DNA of 64,000 bases. Origin: Methanocalculus natronophilus (GTDB lineage Archaea > Halobacteriota > Methanomicrobia > Methanomicrobiales > Methanocorpusculaceae). The notes below the pieces were generated by a model. It did not search any database. It saw only the letters and a program-made list of their open reading frames with translations, and was not told the DNA's origin. Position numbers and translations under genes: made by a program. The DNA is taken from the NCBI RefSeq assembly GCF_038751955.1, contig NZ_JBCEXH010000001.1, positions 18,300-82,299 on the forward strand. The letters are read 5' to 3'. Positions 1 through 8,302 of this stretch are shown piece by piece. Within the stretch, counting starts at the first letter, position 1. The number at the start of each line of letters is the position of its first letter.

Positions 1-358
1 CATACGTTGCAGCTGGTACATACACTGTCAGCCTGACGGTAACAAATCCAGATGGGTCTGATACCGAGACGAAAGTGGATTATATCATCGTGAGTGAACC
101 GGGAGCACCACCAGTTGCAGATTTCGCCGGCTCACCAACATCCGGCACACGGCCGCTTGAAGTAACCTTTACTGATCTCTCAACCGGCGTGATAGACTCA
201 TGGAGCTGGGACTTTGGGGACGGAAATACATCGACAGCCCAGAATCCGACCCATACATACGTTGCAGCTGGTACATACACTGTCAGCCTGACGGTAACAA
301 ATCCAGATGGATCTGATACAGAGACGAAAGTGGATTATATCACCGTGAGTGAACTACC
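1..358 (+). repeat. 255-bp-period direct repeat encoding PKD domains
   Basis: Bases 1-103 and 256-358 are nearly identical, differing at only a few positions, and both encode the end of a PKD domain and its linker. The period of 255 bp equals 85 codons, one PKD domain. Such near-identity at DNA level implies recent duplication or gene conversion within the gene. Confidence 0.85.
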
Positions 359-716
359 AGAAGTTGGAAGTATTGAGTATCAAAGCCACACGACCAACTC
401 AATTACATTCCTTGTAAGAGATGTAAATGGCAACCCGTATGACGGAACAGTTCCGGGAGCAATCTCGCTTCGTGAGCGTCCAGGGAGTGCGCTTATCGAT
501 CAGGCAGTTGTCACCCAGGCAGATGTGGTATGGAATCCAAATATCAATAGTGATGGTATCGCAACCATAACATACAACAACCTTATTGTTCAAGGAACAG
601 GAACCATAGATGTTGAACCAATCATTATTGAGTCAACTGATGAAATGATGGAAATCATATTAAAAATTGGACTGCAGCGAACCCAGAACTGGATCCAGGA
701 TGTGGATGTAATTTGA
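1..716 (+). CDS. PKD-repeat surface protein, 5'-truncated by the window edge
   Basis: The reading frame is open from the first bases, so only the C-terminal part is seen. It begins inside a PKD domain (a beta-sandwich typical of archaeal S-layer and adhesin proteins), continues with one complete PKD domain bearing the WDFGDG signature near nt 205-225 and the GTYTVSLTVTN strand, and ends in about 118 residues that I do not recognise (nt 360-716). The partial and complete PKD copies are almost identical in DNA, so the missing part probably holds more repeats. No membrane anchor is visible before the stop. Its position ahead of three pilin-like PKD proteins suggests an extracellular role, but the signal peptide lies outside the window. 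Confidence 0.8.
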   Translation, partial: YVAAGTYTVSLTVTNPDGSDTETKVDYIIVSEPGAPPVADFAGSPTSGTRPLEVTFTDLSTGVIDSWSWDFGDGNTSTAQNPTHTYVAAGTYTVSLTVTNPDGSDTETKVDYITVSELPEVGSIEYQSHTTNSITFLVRDVNGNPYDGTVPGAISLRERPGSALIDQAVVTQADVVWNPNINSDGIATITYNNLIVQGTGTIDVEPIIIESTDEMMEIILKIGLQRTQNWIQDVDVI

Positions 717-775
717 TGCTGATCATTATCGTGATCAAAAACGCATAACTTATGAGAACAAAGTGGAGCCCTCTT

Positions 776-800
776 CCTATAAAAATTATAATAATATATA
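776..800 (+). promoter_or_regulatory. Probable TATA promoter of the first pilin-like gene
   Basis: An AT-rich run with CTATAAAAATTA at about 777-788 and ATATATATG shortly after it lies 25-45 bp before the presumed start region at 822. It is the only promoter-like element in the 105-bp gap after the upstream PKD gene. The two following paralogues are only 26 bp apart from their neighbours and are probably co-transcribed. Confidence 0.5.
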
Positions 801-821
801 TGAAAAGATCATCTGGAGGCG

Positions 822-2087
822 ATTAGAGTAAAGAGAAGGGATCAGGATGCAGTCACCCCCGCAATCAGCGTCATGTTACTCGTCCTCCTTACCGCAATTA
901 TCGCTATCATCATGTATGCCTTCATCTACGGCATCCCCGGCGGGCTTGAGAAGTCGGCGTATGTTGCAGCCGAGGCTGATGTTGTTGAGATCAACGGAAC
1001 AGAGTATGTTGCCATTCAGCACCGGGGCGGCGACGAGGTCTTCCTGAACGGATCAGGCGCCGCCCGGGGCATCCCAATCGATATCAGGACGACCGCGGCC
1101 GGGGGTGGGCCGGTGCTGGCGGGAGCGGATTATCCCGTCACCTGGAAGGCGGGGCAGGTTCTCTATCTCTATAATACCCCAAGTGGTCCGAAGATAACGA
1201 TTGATCGGTTAACCGCAGCAGAGGGAACAGGTTTTCCTGCAGGGGAGCTTGAGCTTGTCATCATCGACTCGAATGCCGAGGTACGGGTATTTGGATCCAT
1301 CCTTGCCATGGCAGGCAGTGGGCCGGGGCCGGATGATCCACCAGTTGCAGGCTTCACCGCCGATCCAAATTCAGGAAAAGCACCCCTTACAGTCCAGTTC
1401 ACTGACACCTCGACCGGCGTGATCGATTCATGGAGCTGGGACTTTGGGGACGGAAGCCCGGAATCACCAGCAGAAAACCCGTCACATACCTTCGCTGATC
1501 CGGGGACGTATACTGTCACGCTCACGGTTACAAACAGTGGCGGGTCAGACACTTTCTCAGAAAATATCGAAGTATGGGAGGACGGCGACGGGTTCACGGT
1601 CGAGGCATGGGTGAAGTGGAATAAGAATCCAGCTCCCATTGCGAATGATGAGCGATGGGCTACCATCGTTATAGACGGAAACAGCGACAGCAACCGCCGA
1701 TATCACCTTCTGCATAAACATGACAATTCCAGATTTGAGATCGCCATCAGAACACCGGATTCAACCGGGGTGGGGGATTATATCGAGTCAAACACCCAAC
1801 CTTTGATAAATGTCTGGTACTACCTGACTGGTGTGTACAACCAGGAGACAGGAAGCCTGATCATCTATGTAGATGCCAATGCAGAGAGAAGCATGGGGGT
1901 CAGTACTGCAGGACTTATCCCATCACCGACTCTGTACCAGGTTGGAGGGCCGGGTGGCATTACCTTTGGTGGAAACCAGAACCAGAGAAAATTCGACGGC
2001 GAGATCCGTGGCCTCAACACATACGAGCGGGCGTTAAGCCCGGCCGAAATACAGGCACAGTATAACGCAGGCCTCCCCCCGGCATAA
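822..2087 (+). CDS. Type IV pilin-like PKD/LamG surface protein 1 (non-canonical start)
   Basis: The N-terminal segment ([20 protein letters not shown]) is the class III signal/hydrophobic helix of archaeal type IV pilins, processed by an EppA/PibD-type peptidase and used for assembly or membrane anchoring. It is followed by a conserved module of about 140 residues shared with the next two genes, a PKD domain ([12 protein letters not shown], about nt 1339-1570) and a LamG/concanavalin-like domain ending near the stop. Between the in-frame stop at 801 and the internal ATG at 873 there is no ATG, GTG or TTG. I place the start at ATT 822 because it gives the same ten-residue leader as the paralogues and follows GGAGG at 815-819. 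Starting at ATG 873 would remove the pilin processing site. Confidence 0.7.
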   Translation: MRVKRRDQDAVTPAISVMLLVLLTAIIAIIMYAFIYGIPGGLEKSAYVAAEADVVEINGTEYVAIQHRGGDEVFLNGSGAARGIPIDIRTTAAGGGPVLAGADYPVTWKAGQVLYLYNTPSGPKITIDRLTAAEGTGFPAGELELVIIDSNAEVRVFGSILAMAGSGPGPDDPPVAGFTADPNSGKAPLTVQFTDTSTGVIDSWSWDFGDGSPESPAENPSHTFADPGTYTVTLTVTNSGGSDTFSENIEVWEDGDGFTVEAWVKWNKNPAPIANDERWATIVIDGNSDSNRRYHLLHKHDNSRFEIAIRTPDSTGVGDYIESNTQPLINVWYYLTGVYNQETGSLIIYVDANAERSMGVSTAGLIPSPTLYQVGGPGGITFGGNQNQRKFDGEIRGLNTYERALSPAEIQAQYNAGLPPA

Positions 2088-3890
2088 TATGAAAAGGTGA
2101 GGAGGAAGACGAAATGATAAGGGAAGATTCAGAAAGTGCAGTCACCCCCGCAATAAGCGTCATGCTGCTCGTGCTCCTCACCGCAATCATCGCGATCATC
2201 ATGTATGCCTTCATCTACGGAATCCCCGGCGGGCTTGAGAAGTCGGCATTCATCGCAGCCGAGGCAGGCGTCCTTGAGATCAATGGTACAGAGTATGTTG
2301 CCATTCAGCACCGGGGCGGCGACGAGGTCTTCCTGAACGGATCGGGCGCCGCCCGTGGCATCCCAATCGATATCAGGACGACGGTTGCCGGGGGCGGGCC
2401 GGTGCTGGCGGGAGCAGACTATCCCGTCACCTGGAAGGCCGGGCAGGTTCTCTATCTCTATAATACCCCGAGTGGTCCGAAGATAACAATCGACAGGTTA
2501 ACCGCGGCAGAGGGAACCGGTTTTCCTGCGGGTGATCTTGAGCTTGTCATCATCGACACGAATGCCGAGGTACGGGTATTTGGATCCACCCTTGCCATGG
2601 CAGGAAGCGGGCCGGGGCCAGATGAACCACCAGTTGCAGGCTTTACCGCCGATCCAAATTCAGGAACAGCACCCCTTACCATCCAGTTCACGGATACCTC
2701 GACCGGCGTGATCGATTCATGGAACTGGGACTTTGGGGACGGGAGCCCGGAATCACCAGCAGAGAACCCGTCACATACCTTCGCTGATCCGGGGACGTAT
2801 ACTGTCACGCTCACGGTGTCGAACAGTGGAGGATCAGACGATTTCTCAAGGGAGATTGTGGTTGCACCTGAAATTGCAGGATTCACGGTAGAGGCATGGG
2901 TAAAGTGGAATCGGGATCCCGCTCCCCCGGATGGATCACATAACCATGCAACCATAGTTGTTGATGGGACAAATAATGACAATAGTCCCTATCACCTCCA
3001 ACACAACTCCGATAATTCCTTATTTGAGATAGCTATCAATACAGATCAGCAAAGGCGTTTCAGATGGTCAACCACTTCTCCGGTGGAAGGTAGCTGGTAC
3101 CATGTGGTTGGAGTATACAATCAGGATAATGAATGGTTGCGTATCTTTGTTAATGGTGGAACTCATGAGAACTCAATTTCTCAACAGGGTACGATTATCG
3201 ACTCGCCTGGAAAGTACCAGGTAGGTGGGCCGGAGGGGGTAACCTTCTTTACCGATAATCAACGAAAATTCGACGGCGAGATCCGTGGCCTCAACACATA
3301 CGAACGGGCATTCACACAAGCCGAGATCCAGGCGAGATTTAATGCTGGCCTGCCCCCATCCTGAAATAATACAAGAACAATGAGGAGAGGATGGAGATGT
3401 CCAGAAGAGAGCCGGATAATGCAGTCACCCCCGCAATCAGCGTCATGCTGCTCGTCCTCCTCACCGCAATTATCGCGATCATCATGTATGCCTTCATCTA
3501 CGGCATCCCCGGCGGGCTTGAGAAGTCGGCATTCATCGCAGCCGAGGCTGGTGTGGATGAGATCAACGGAACAGAGTTTCTCACCATCAGCCACCGGGGC
3601 GGCGACGAGGTCTTCCTGAATGGATCAGGCGCCGCCCGTGGCATCCCAATCGATATCAGGACGACGGCAGCCGGGGGCGGACCGGTGCTGGCGGGAGCGG
3701 ATTATCCCGTCACCTGGAAGGCGGGGCAGGTTCTCTATCTCTATAATACCCCAAGTGGTCCGAAGATAACGATTGACAGGTTAACCGCAGCAGAGGGCAC
3801 CGGCTTCCCTGCGGGTGATCTTGAGCTTGTCATCATCGACACGAATGCCGAGGTACGGGTATTTGGATCCACCTTTGCAATCTCCGGCAA
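849..3890 (+). repeat. Three near-identical copies of a pilin-like 5' module
   Basis: About 470 bp beginning at GCAGTCACCCCCGCAAT is present three times, from 849, 2138 and 3421, each at the 5' end of one of three tandem genes. Copies differ only at scattered positions. The conservation ends near the motif EVRVFGS, after which the genes diverge. This is a modular family expanded by tandem duplication with homogenised 5' ends. Confidence 0.9.
2114..3364 (+). CDS. Type IV pilin-like PKD/LamG surface protein 2
   Basis: This 416-residue paralogue of the preceding gene begins 26 bp after its stop, with ATG 2114 behind a GAGGAAGA ribosome-binding site. Layout: leader of about 10 residues, pilin-type hydrophobic helix (residues 9-35), conserved module to about residue 165, PKD domain (about 175-255, signature WDFGDG), and a LamG-like domain (about 258-410, GFTVEAWVKWN to the end) that matches gene 1 in plan but differs in many residues. 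LamG domains commonly bind glycans or proteins. The protein is expected to be membrane- or pilus-associated and exposed. I infer an adhesin or minor-pilin role; no catalytic motif is seen. Confidence 0.8.
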   Translation: MIREDSESAVTPAISVMLLVLLTAIIAIIMYAFIYGIPGGLEKSAFIAAEAGVLEINGTEYVAIQHRGGDEVFLNGSGAARGIPIDIRTTVAGGGPVLAGADYPVTWKAGQVLYLYNTPSGPKITIDRLTAAEGTGFPAGDLELVIIDTNAEVRVFGSTLAMAGSGPGPDEPPVAGFTADPNSGTAPLTIQFTDTSTGVIDSWNWDFGDGSPESPAENPSHTFADPGTYTVTLTVSNSGGSDDFSREIVVAPEIAGFTVEAWVKWNRDPAPPDGSHNHATIVVDGTNNDNSPYHLQHNSDNSLFEIAINTDQQRRFRWSTTSPVEGSWYHVVGVYNQDNEWLRIFVNGGTHENSISQQGTIIDSPGKYQVGGPEGVTFFTDNQRKFDGEIRGLNTYERAFTQAEIQARFNAGLPPS

Positions 3891-5481
3891 TGGACAGGGG
3901 TCAACCTTCCATATGCTGACACTGGAGGCAGAACCGGTTCAGGGAGGCAGTGTGGCGGGTGAAGGAAATTATTCACATGGTGCTGGGATCCCAGTCATTG
4001 CCACACAAAAAGAGGGCTACAGATTTGTTAAGTGGACAGAAGCAGGTGAGGAGATCAGTATTGATTCCAACTTCACCTATACCATGCCGGACAGAGACGT
4101 GAGCCTTATTGCATTTTTTGAACCAGGACCCATACCTGTGACGTATTCAGCCTTCTGGCCACTTGATGAAGGGACAGGAGCCATTGCCTCCGACAGAGCC
4201 GGATCCTATGACGGGAGTATCATCAATCCGAACTGGATCGAATGTCAGGATCGTGGCTATCTCCTCTTTGATGGCAGCACATCATACGTCAATATTGAGG
4301 GGAACCCAAACCTAAAGCCAGTCTCCGCAGTCAGCTTTGAGGCTTGGGTCTATCCAACAGAGTATAAAACTGCCAAGGTCATCCAGATGAGAGACTGGGA
4401 TGGCCATGGACTGGATCTCAATCTCTGGAAGGGTTGGCAGGGCGGGGTAAACCATGGACCAGGCGCTAAGACAACAATCGATTGGGCGCCTTCAGATGCC
4501 AACAGGCGGCCGGATCTCTTCACATGGTACCATCTGGCACTCGTCTATGACAATGCCACATTGAAACTATATGTGGATGGTGTCCTGGAGAAGAGTCAGC
4601 CACTCACCGGAGCCCTCCATATATGGTCGTTCAATCCTCCGATCCGGATTGGATCAGAAGGAGGGGATGGGCATAAGTTCTTCAAAGGCAGCATCGCCAA
4701 TGTCGGGTATTCAACAGATGCATTTACCGCTGCTGAGATTGCAGCCCAGGCCGCCACTCCTCCCGGTGGCTGTCCGCCTGAGGTACACTTTACCGCAGTA
4801 CCTGCTCATGGACAGATACCACTCACGGTCTCTTTCACCGATACCTCAACACGAATGCCATATGCGTGGAGCTGGGACTTTGGGGACGGGAATACATCAG
4901 CCGAACAGAATCCTGTGCATACCTATGAGAGCGCAGGTACATACACCGTCACGCTGCAGGCGACAAATATCTTTGGAACTGCAAGCCGTACACAAGAGGA
5001 TCTTATCCATGCAGAGGGTGTTATTGAACCAGGGAATCTACTCATCAACCCGGCGTTCTCTGGGACTCTGGGAGAGAGACCTGATAGCTGGCAGGGAACA
5101 AGCAGGATAACATCAGAAGCAGTCAATGGAAACAACATAGTGATGGACATATCAGATGGTGGCGGGTTTCTGAGGCAGTCTGTAGACGGCATAGAGACCG
5201 ATAAAGCATATACGCTCTCCTTTTATGCAAAGAAGAATGGAACGATTAATAGTGGCTGGTCTCAACTGGCGTTTTACGATGATAAGGATAAGTACATTGA
5301 TGCCTGTGTTATAGTACATAATTTTGACGAAGTAATACAAGATGACTGGCAAATATTTGAAGGAACGTGTCACACTATACCTGCCAATACCGGCTCCATC
5401 CGGGTTGAGATAATACGAGGCCTAGGTACTACCGGCACCGATGCCCTCTTCATTCACTCGCCTGTGTTGGTAGCGGGTTAA
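3391..5481 (+). CDS. Type IV pilin-like multidomain surface protein 3 (InlB-type, LamG, PKD)
   Basis: The largest of the three paralogues (696 residues). ATG 3391 follows a GAGGAGAGG site; ATG 3397 in the same frame is an alternative. It has the same pilin helix and conserved module up to about residue 170. Then come a divergent InlB B-repeat-like domain (about 173-245, [12 protein letters not shown] and [14 protein letters not shown]), a LamG domain (about 250-450, FWPLDEGTG and VSFEAWVYP), a PKD domain (about 465-545, WDFGDGNTS) and a C-terminal beta-sandwich resembling carbohydrate-binding modules (about 550-696, LLINPAF and [11 protein letters not shown]). The different tail on the same anchor module suggests exchange of binding domains. 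A carbohydrate- or surface-binding role is inference. Confidence 0.8.
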   Translation: MEMSRREPDNAVTPAISVMLLVLLTAIIAIIMYAFIYGIPGGLEKSAFIAAEAGVDEINGTEFLTISHRGGDEVFLNGSGAARGIPIDIRTTAAGGGPVLAGADYPVTWKAGQVLYLYNTPSGPKITIDRLTAAEGTGFPAGDLELVIIDTNAEVRVFGSTFAISGNGQGSTFHMLTLEAEPVQGGSVAGEGNYSHGAGIPVIATQKEGYRFVKWTEAGEEISIDSNFTYTMPDRDVSLIAFFEPGPIPVTYSAFWPLDEGTGAIASDRAGSYDGSIINPNWIECQDRGYLLFDGSTSYVNIEGNPNLKPVSAVSFEAWVYPTEYKTAKVIQMRDWDGHGLDLNLWKGWQGGVNHGPGAKTTIDWAPSDANRRPDLFTWYHLALVYDNATLKLYVDGVLEKSQPLTGALHIWSFNPPIRIGSEGGDGHKFFKGSIANVGYSTDAFTAAEIAAQAATPPGGCPPEVHFTAVPAHGQIPLTVSFTDTSTRMPYAWSWDFGDGNTSAEQNPVHTYESAGTYTVTLQATNIFGTASRTQEDLIHAEGVIEPGNLLINPAFSGTLGERPDSWQGTSRITSEAVNGNNIVMDISDGGGFLRQSVDGIETDKAYTLSFYAKKNGTINSGWSQLAFYDDKDKYIDACVIVHNFDEVIQDDWQIFEGTCHTIPANTGSIRVEIIRGLGTTGTDALFIHSPVLVAG

Positions 5482-5567
5482 GAAGAACCAGGAAGAATTC
5501 CCCCTCCGCGAAGTGCCTGGCTGGTATACCGGGTATAGGCGTTGTGGTGTGATGCACAACAATAACG

Positions 5568-5576
5568 TCTATAAAC
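5568..5576 (+). promoter_or_regulatory. TATA box of tRNA-Gly
   Basis: The sequence TCTATAAAC lies about 30 bp before the mature tRNA 5' end at 5602, the usual spacing for an archaeal TATA box to a tRNA transcript start. Confidence 0.5.
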
Positions 5577-5601
5577 AATGACGCAGATAAAATGAGGAAG
5601 C

Positions 5602-5672
5602 GCGATAATAGTCTAGCGGTAGGACAGGGGCTTCCCAAGCCTCTAGCCCGGGTTCGAATCCCGGTTATCGCA
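5602..5672 (+). tRNA. tRNA-Gly (anticodon CCC)
   Basis: A complete cloverleaf folds by eye. The acceptor stem GCGATAA pairs with TTATCGC (5665-5671), with discriminator A at 5672. The D arm has GTCT/GGAC around AGCGGTA, the anticodon stem is GGGGC/GCCTC with loop TTCCCAA, and the T arm is CCGGG-TTCGAAT-CCCGG. Anticodon CCC reads glycine codon GGG. CCA is not encoded. Length 71 nt, no intron. Confidence 0.95.
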
Positions 5673-5679
5673 CTTGGAG

Positions 5680-5691
5680 TTTTCTTTTTTT
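5680..5691 (+). terminator. T-rich terminator after tRNA-Gly
   Basis: A run of T residues broken by one C begins 8 nt after the tRNA, the usual oligo-T termination signal of archaeal RNA polymerase. Confidence 0.6.
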
Positions 5692-6030
5692 AAAGGAATA
5701 AACTCATAAGCCATGCATCCTTTATCCAGAATATAATTAATTAATCATCCAAACCAGCAATGCCGCTACAATATAATGCCAGTTCTCTATACCAACAACC
5801 AGGTTCGTTGCGCCCATGCTCGTTGCATCCTGTTGTACCCGGTATGCACCCGGTATACACCCCTGAACCACAACCGGCTGCCGGAATTGATGCGTATCTT
5901 CCGATAGCATTTTCTGCCTGTTTGATATAACCTTTTTACCAGCAGAAGAGATCATGACTGACAGTGAATTGCAGAGGAATACAATTGATTGATACAAGAG
6001 CATCCCGGTAGCTCCAGAGAATACAAAACG
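5692..6030. other. Intergenic region without a convincing gene
   Basis: About 340 bp between tRNA-Gly and the ACT-domain gene. A short minus-strand frame (5737-6003) could encode 88 residues but has no recognisable domain and no clear ribosome-binding site. CCCGGTATgcaCCCGGTATac near 5840-5860 is a short direct repeat of unknown meaning. No RNA gene or clear promoter was recognised. Confidence 0.4.
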
Positions 6031-6705
6031 ATGTCCCCTTCCTCGAGTTACGCAATAAGCATCATCACGGAGAATAAAAAAGGCGTTCTCCGGGATATTG
6101 CAACAGTTCTTGCCAATTATAATGTGAATATCCTCACCATACAGCAGGAGATTATGAAGAGAGGCCCGGATGCAGGTCTTGCATGGGTCGATCTTGAGAT
6201 TGAGGTGGATGATAACTTCGGATCAATCATTGCTGCGCTGACCACGCTTCCCAATGTCCTTGAGGTTGAGACCCACGAAACCTTCTCAAAGATCTTCGGC
6301 CAGCGGGTCATCATCATCGGCGGCGGCGCCCAGGTTGCGCAGGTTGCAATGGGTGCAGTCAATGAAGCAGACCGCCATAATATCCGGGGCGAGCGGATCT
6401 CAGTCGATACCATCCCGCTTGTCGGGGAGGATACACTGGCACTTGCTGTTGATGCCGTGACCCGGCTCCCGCGTGCCTCTATCCTGGTGCTTGCAGGCTC
6501 GATCATGGGAGGAAAGATCAGTGCTGCGGTGCTAAATGTAAAAGCAGAAGGAATACCGGTAATCGCCCTGAAAATGGCAGGAAGCGTGACAAAGCATGCC
6601 GATCTCGTCGTGACTGATCCCATCCAGGCAGGGGTGTTTGCTGTGATGCATGTCTCTGAAAAGGCAATTTTTGATATTGAACGTGTAAAAGGCCGTGAAT
6701 TCTAA
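6031..6705 (+). CDS. ACT-domain regulatory protein of the DUF5612 type
   Basis: The first 75 residues form an ACT domain (YAISIITENKKGVLRDIA, then NVNILTIQQEI), a fold that binds amino acids or other small ligands and regulates enzymes or transcription. Residues about 90-225 (VIIIGGGAQVAQVAMGAVNEA to the C-terminus) look like a small-molecule-binding domain found with ACT in methanogens, annotated as DUF5612. The ligand is unknown. ATG 6031 is chosen because it places the ACT strand at residue 7; an in-frame TTG at 5989 would add 14 residues. The Sua5 gene begins 17 bp downstream on the same strand, so co-transcription is likely. Confidence 0.75.
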   Translation: MSPSSSYAISIITENKKGVLRDIATVLANYNVNILTIQQEIMKRGPDAGLAWVDLEIEVDDNFGSIIAALTTLPNVLEVETHETFSKIFGQRVIIIGGGAQVAQVAMGAVNEADRHNIRGERISVDTIPLVGEDTLALAVDAVTRLPRASILVLAGSIMGGKISAAVLNVKAEGIPVIALKMAGSVTKHADLVVTDPIQAGVFAVMHVSEKAIFDIERVKGREF

Positions 6706-6722
6706 AAATCAGGCAATTGTGA

Positions 6723-7310
6723 ATGAAAATGATGGAAAATAGTATACAGCGTGCAGTGGATGTCCTTCGCCGTGACGGACTGATCGTCTACCCGACAGAG
6801 ACGGTATATGGACTTGGAGGAGATGCCTTCTCAGATATTGCAATTGATCGTGTCTATGAGGCAAAGAGCAGGCTCCGGGGCAAGCCAATCTCAATTGCAG
6901 TCTCTGATATGGAGATGCTCGCATGCGTTGCCTATGTTGATGATGCCGCAGAACAGTTCATCAACCGCTTCCTTCCGGGTCCGGTAACTGTCATACTCAG
7001 GGCAAAACAGTGTCTTCCTGCAGAACTGACCGGCGGAACCGGGATGATCGGCATCCGCTGGCCTGACCATGAGATTGCACTTGCCATTGTCCGGGAACTG
7101 GATGCCCCGATCACCGCGACAAGCGCCAATATATCCGGCGATATATCACCACGGACAATATCGGAAGTGAATGTCCGCCATGATTTTTTTGTCGACGGTG
7201 GAGAACTCCCGGGCACACCAAGCACCGTCGTCGATCTCCAGGCAAAAGAGATTGTCCGTCCGGGTTCAGAGCTTGACGAGATCGTTGATTTCCTCTTAAA
7301 AATGGACTGA
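6723..7310 (+). CDS. Threonylcarbamoyl-AMP synthase, Sua5/YrdC family
   Basis: This 195-residue protein is a stand-alone YrdC domain. It makes threonylcarbamoyl-adenylate from threonine, bicarbonate and ATP, the first step of t6A37 synthesis in ANN-decoding tRNAs, in the cytosol. Diagnostic motifs are IVYPTETVYGLGGDAF (about residues 20-35), the KSRLRGKPIS loop (about 48-57) and ATSANISG (about 137-144). It lacks the extra C-terminal Sua5 domain of longer homologues. ATG 6723 and ATG 6732 are both possible. The KEOPS partners are not in the window, but a TrmO domain that modifies the same nucleotide is encoded at 24855-25700. Confidence 0.88.
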   Translation: MKMMENSIQRAVDVLRRDGLIVYPTETVYGLGGDAFSDIAIDRVYEAKSRLRGKPISIAVSDMEMLACVAYVDDAAEQFINRFLPGPVTVILRAKQCLPAELTGGTGMIGIRWPDHEIALAIVRELDAPITATSANISGDISPRTISEVNVRHDFFVDGGELPGTPSTVVDLQAKEIVRPGSELDEIVDFLLKMD

Positions 7311-7316
7311 GATGGA

Positions 7317-8243
7317 ATGGAGAGACCTATCCGGCTTCGAGACTTTCTCATTGATCATGCAGGGGCAATCTATGCCGTCTCTGTCTATGATAATGATGAG
7401 CGAACAGGCTGTATCCTGCGGTACCTGCCTGATACGGGTGGAGAGAGAACCGGACCCCGCGGGATTCGGTACCGGAAGATCGAGTTTGATGAGGCATATG
7501 CCTGGATACAAAAACAGCACCCTGAATGGGCAGACACAGTCCATCGGATTCCGCACTCTGAGATCGCAACTGTCCTGAAGCCTGAAGAAGAGATGTCCAG
7601 GATTCTGCCGGAAAATCCCCGTCTCCGGAGCCTGATGAGCCTCTTTGATCTCCCCAAGAGAAGTTTCGGCGTGACCGGGTCCCTCCTCTGCGGACTTGAG
7701 AACGACGCCTCAGACATTGACCTTGTTGTGTATGGGGAGCACTGGTTTTCAGCACAGAGACAGCTTGCGGATGCAGTTGCAAAAGGGCTGATCCCTCGGA
7801 TGAGTGAGGGGATGTGGGAGAAGGTCTACCGGAAACGGGTTCCAGAGATCTCCTTTGATGATTTTGTTGCCCATGAATCCAGGAAATTTAACCGGGGCGA
7901 GTATGAAGGGACATACTTTGACCTCCTCTTCTCACGTGGCTACGACCAGCTGAATGCTGTTTCCATCCGCAAAGGCGAGGGTATCGGACGGGATGTGATC
8001 GAAGCCAGGGTGACTGATGCATCGCTTGCCTTTGACAACCCCTCAGTCTATGCCATCGATCACGACGAGATCAGCCATGTCCTCAGTTTTACGCACACCT
8101 ATGCCGGCCAGGCGCTTGAAGGAGAGGTGATCGAGGCAGCAGGGGTTGTTGAGGAGCACGGAGACACAAACATTCTGATCGTCGGCACAACCCGTGAGGC
8201 CCGGGGAGAATATATCATCTCAAGGACGCTCCTTGACCGATGA
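7317..8243 (+). CDS. Archaeal nucleotidyltransferase-domain protein
   Basis: A 308-residue protein with a pol-beta-type nucleotidyltransferase signature in its middle: GVTGSLLCGL (about residues 120-129) followed by DIDLVVYG (about 134-141), the GS-x9-DxD pattern that binds the nucleotide and metals. The N-terminal 90 residues and C-terminal 130 residues are not assigned; the C-terminal part (AGQALEGEVIEAAGVVEE) looks like a small beta domain. Homologues are common in methanogens and uncharacterised. It starts 6 bp after the Sua5 stop and so probably shares an operon with Sua5 and the ACT protein. Whether it acts on RNA or protein is unknown. Confidence 0.7.
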   Translation: MERPIRLRDFLIDHAGAIYAVSVYDNDERTGCILRYLPDTGGERTGPRGIRYRKIEFDEAYAWIQKQHPEWADTVHRIPHSEIATVLKPEEEMSRILPENPRLRSLMSLFDLPKRSFGVTGSLLCGLENDASDIDLVVYGEHWFSAQRQLADAVAKGLIPRMSEGMWEKVYRKRVPEISFDDFVAHESRKFNRGEYEGTYFDLLFSRGYDQLNAVSIRKGEGIGRDVIEARVTDASLAFDNPSVYAIDHDEISHVLSFTHTYAGQALEGEVIEAAGVVEEHGDTNILIVGTTREARGEYIISRTLLDR

Positions 8244-8265
8244 TTCACATCTTAGGTTAATTTTC

Positions 8266-8275
8266 AAAAAAAAAA
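8266..8275 (-). terminator. Oligo-T terminator of the Cas4-like gene
   Basis: Ten consecutive A on the plus strand read as T10 on the minus strand, 28 bp after the stop of the minus-strand gene ending at 8303. It lies in the 59-bp gap between two convergent genes. Confidence 0.6.
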
Positions 8276-8302
8276 GTCGACGTCCATTCAAACCATTTCT
8301 CT

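Noticed and set aside
1169-1693. A 174-residue minus-strand frame inside pilin-like gene 1, repeated in gene 2
   Set aside because: It recurs only because the plus-strand module is duplicated; the plus-strand domains are unambiguous.
5737-6003. An 88-residue minus-strand frame between tRNA-Gly and the ACT gene
   Set aside because: No domain, no ribosome-binding site, and an unbalanced composition; kept only as a comment on the intergenic region.
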